Below the pieces are notes generated by a model that saw only the letters and a program-made list of their open reading frames with translations, did not search any database and was not told the origin of the DNA. 64,000 bases of DNA from Elephas maximus indicus (Eukaryota > Chordata > Mammalia > Proboscidea > Elephantidae): positions 35,104,378 to 35,168,377 of the forward strand of contig NC_064839.1 of the NCBI RefSeq assembly GCF_024166365.1, written 5' to 3'. A program made the position numbers and the translations under genes. Below, one piece after another: positions 61,092-64,000 of the stretch (positions within the stretch are counted from its first letter, which is position 1; each line of letters begins with the position of its first letter).

Positions 61092-61450
61092 CTCTCTTTA
61101 ACATTTATTGAGATATAATTTACATATCATACAATACACCCATTTAAAGTGTACAATTCGATGTTTTTAGAGTATATTCACAGGGTTGTTGCGACCAGTA
61201 CATCTAATTTTAGAATATTTTTGTCTCCCCTAAAAGAAATCCCACATTCATTAGCCATCATTCTCCTTTCTTCTCGACCCTGCCCCCAGCTGTAAGCAGC
61301 CACTAATACACTTTCTGTCTTTATAGATTTGCCTATTTTGGATATTTTATATAAAGGGAATCATATAAACTCTATGTTTAACCTTTTGAGGAACTATCAA
61401 ACTGTTTTGCCAAGCAGCTGCACAATTTTACATTCCCACCAGTAATCTAT
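61092..61450 (-). repeat. L1M 3' fragment
   Basis: 'cccatttaaagtgtacaatt', 'agtatattcacagggttgtt' and 'gccaagcagctgcacaattt' are reverse L1M 3' sequence, the same family as 32572-32755. Confidence 0.88.
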
Positions 61451-63164
61451 CCTTTGCACTTAAACATTTTGCAAGTGCAGGCCAGTCCCAAAGCAGCCAC
61501 CTGTCTTTCAGCTCATCTCTCATCAGGTAGATTTTCCATGCAGGAGTCAAACATAAGCTCACTATGTCCCTCACACTCTAGGGGTCGTGTATCAAGTTCC
61601 TCAAGTTGTCTCTTGGAGGCCTCTCTTACTGGGCTTGAGGTGAGGTTCCCCCATCCCATTTGGTGGATGGAGGAGCAGGACTCTTGCCTCATCAACAGCT
61701 TTCTCCAAAGAAGTCCTTCTCACCAATTTCATCTGTCTCCACACTTTTGATCCTTCTCTGCCCTCTTTGTGGATGGGAAGTTTTTATAGTCCCCAAACCT
61801 GCTATCGTCTTAGTCTAGTGTCTTACTTTGGAGTTTTAAATCTGTTTGATCTTGATGTCTCATGTGAAATTTCCAATTTAACATCCTGTGTCACTTGTAT
61901 TATCACAACCATTCATCTAGTTGCCATCTCTAAGACTGTGCACTAACTGCAGAGCCCCTTAATTCGTCAGAGCCAGTGTGATCTTTACATAAAATACATT
62001 CCTGATCAGATTGGTTATCTGATTTGTAAGATCACAGTACAATGAGAAGTAACAAATTAAAAGTTAGACTAAGACACACTGACAAGAGAACGTCAACAGA
62101 GAGAAGCAAGAAAGGATATGGAAAAAGTACTCAAAAAGGGCATAATGATTTGAAAAGCAAAGTAGGTTGGGGCTGGTATGTTTGGTATACTTTGTTTAAG
62201 AAGGCAGGGATTACATATAATCCATTTTAGAAATGTTCTGAAAGAGTGAAAATATAAACACATTTTGGTATTTAAAGAAGGAAGCCTCAGCTCTCTGAAT
62301 GAAAATGTTATGATGGGAACTCTTAGAAGGGGAGGTCTTTTCATGCTTAAACCCTTCTTTTCCAGCAGGGAGTGGAACAGTGTGGTTATGATAGCTCTGG
62401 TAGACCAGGGTGGAATGTTCCCAGCAATATAAAAAAGGTATATATAAATGCTGATCGAATTGATTGAAAACTTGGCATAGCCTCTTGTACTTCATCTGCA
62501 TACATGGAGTGTTTAATTTTCCTCATTTCTACGTATGTACCTTGTAACATGTAAAATTATCCAAGCCGATAAAGGGGATATGCAGCTCAAATAACTTTTA
62601 GTCTAATGGCTTTCATTTGTTTCCTTCTCACTCTGGAAGTCTGGGGCCCAGCCCCCAAATGCTTAAATTCTTTTGTCCTATCTGGTGTGAAAGAGACTAA
62701 CAGGGCTTTTCTTTGCTGAGAGAGGTGAAGAGGGGCCCAGATTGCACAGAGATCAGTTCTGCCTAGGCAGAGGAGGGAATTGCAATTCTTTCTTGTTTGG
62801 ACACTTTCTTGCTTTTAAGAGGTTTGTCCAGATTCTGGTAGGGAAAAATGTTTCTTTTTAGTATTCCTTGTAACACTAGCCTGAACTCCCTAAAGGCAGA
62901 AGAAATTTTAGGGTAGGAAAGGCTATAGAGTACATAATTAGTTTATTTTCTGCATTCTTATTTCCGTTTTATCTCTGTTTCCAGATTCAAGGAATCTTGA
63001 CTTTAATAATCCAAGTCTTTTTTCCTCATCTAATCTTAATGAGTTTCTAATTAAAGTTACTCAGTGAGATTGGGTATTTGATTCCATTTTCTGAATTTCT
63101 AATTATTTTTGCAGAGTAAATAAGAATCTTAGAACTAGAAAAAAACTTTAGAAGTAATGCCCCC

Positions 63165-63260
63165 TCCTCCATTTTGAAGTAAAGGAAACAAAATCCGAAA
63201 GAAGTGAGGTGACTTGTCCCAAATTCTATAGCTAGTGAGTGGCAGACCTGATCCGGGAAC
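63165..63260 (-). repeat. MIR fragment, reverse
   Basis: 'gaggtgacttgtcccaaatt' and 'ctagtgagtggcagacctga' are reverse MIR. Confidence 0.75.
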
Positions 63261-63529
63261 AAATTCCTTCTCCCAGTCTTTCTTTCTCTCTATGTTTAGA
63301 GAAGATAATATGTGCTCGTAGTATAAAATTTAAGAAATATAAAAAGCTTTATAGTGAAAAGTACATCTCCCTCCCACTTTTGCCCCCTCCCTAGAGACAG
63401 TCGTCCTTTCTGGTTGTTCATTTCTATAATTCAGCTGTGCCCTGGAGTATAACACACAAAGGACCAAAAGAAGTATCTGTCAAAGCTGTGGGTGATGCAA
63501 GTACTAGATTTCATAAATACTACAGTTCC

Positions 63530-63705
63530 TATTCTGTAGTGTGGTGTAGTGGAAAGTGCCAAATAACCCTAGGTTGGAATCCTGGCTCCACTGTTCACTA
63601 GCTTTGTGACTTTAGGTGACTTTTTTAACACTTGAGTTATGGGGATGAAATAAGGTAACTTCTAGTAGGTTCATACCATACTGTAGCACATAATAGGTAC
63701 TCAAA
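63530..63705 (+). repeat. MIR
   Basis: 'tggaatcctggctccactgt', 'ctagctttgtgactttaggt' and 'tagcacataataggtactca' are forward MIR. Confidence 0.85.
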
Positions 63706-64000
63706 AAACTATCAGTTTCCTTTGGTTCAGAGAAACTCTTTTTTTAAAAAGCTATTTTATATTTATATAGTATACTCTAAAAACAAGTATAATACAAAAT
63801 ACTATATTAGGTTATTAACTTGCCTTGTTCTGTTGCTTCTCACAAGTCTTAATTAAACTCAGTGAATGTATTAGAAGTTCTGGAACACTACTATTAAAAG
63901 GATCACTGTGATGTTTTTGAAGGCAGTATTTGACTAGTTTAATCTTTAACAGGAGTAAAATCAAGTTCCAGCCTGTACTGAATTTCAATGCTAGGATTCA

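Overview
This is ordinary vertebrate nuclear DNA: short exons with GT/AG introns, a CpG-rich promoter and dense interspersed repeats. It is a placental mammal of the Afrotheria, most likely an elephant or close relative. The main reason is the many tRNA-derived SINEs of the AfroSINE type, together with RTE-type LINEs whose 3' end closes on CAACAAC repeats and L1 3' ends of a type I associate with elephants. Species assignment is inference; no database was searched.

Layout. Positions 1-26085 are the 3' part of CDH1 (E-cadherin) on the + strand. The window opens in the large intron 2 and then carries coding exons 3-16, the stop codon at 24497-24499 and a 3' UTR ending near an ATTAAA signal at 26057. 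The exon lengths match the human lengths I remember, apart from one extra codon in each of exons 4 and 13. The exons encode, in order, the propeptide, the furin site, cadherin repeats EC1-EC5, the membrane span and the catenin-binding tail. Positions 26086-31640 are intergenic and repeat-rich. A CpG-rich, TATA-less promoter at about 31640-32060 starts TANGO6 (TMCO7), also on the + strand. Its exons 1-7 (about 460 of roughly 1094 residues) lie between 31808 and 58334. The rest of the gene lies beyond the window, and 58335-64000 looks like intron 7.

The two genes are tandem neighbours, as in human 16q22.1. They are not an operon and share no obvious pathway: CDH1 makes the adherens-junction adhesion receptor, while TANGO6 makes a HEAT/ARM-like protein linked to Golgi organisation and, through its yeast relative Rtp1, to RNA polymerase II import.

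Most remaining sequence is repeats: about 24 AfroSINE-type copies, a near full-length but dead RTE LINE (49088-52272) plus three RTE 3' fragments, many L1 3' ends, MIR, L2, MER20 and MER5 relics, microsatellites, and a 150-bp hAT-like MITE with an 8-bp target duplication (37384-37533). I found no new multi-gene system. The points most worth checking are a gained N-glycosylation sequon in EC1 and a lost one in EC4 of E-cadherin, a TISU/YY1-type element that opens a short upstream ORF in the TANGO6 leader, the MITE, and an unrecognised 91-codon open frame split by an L1.
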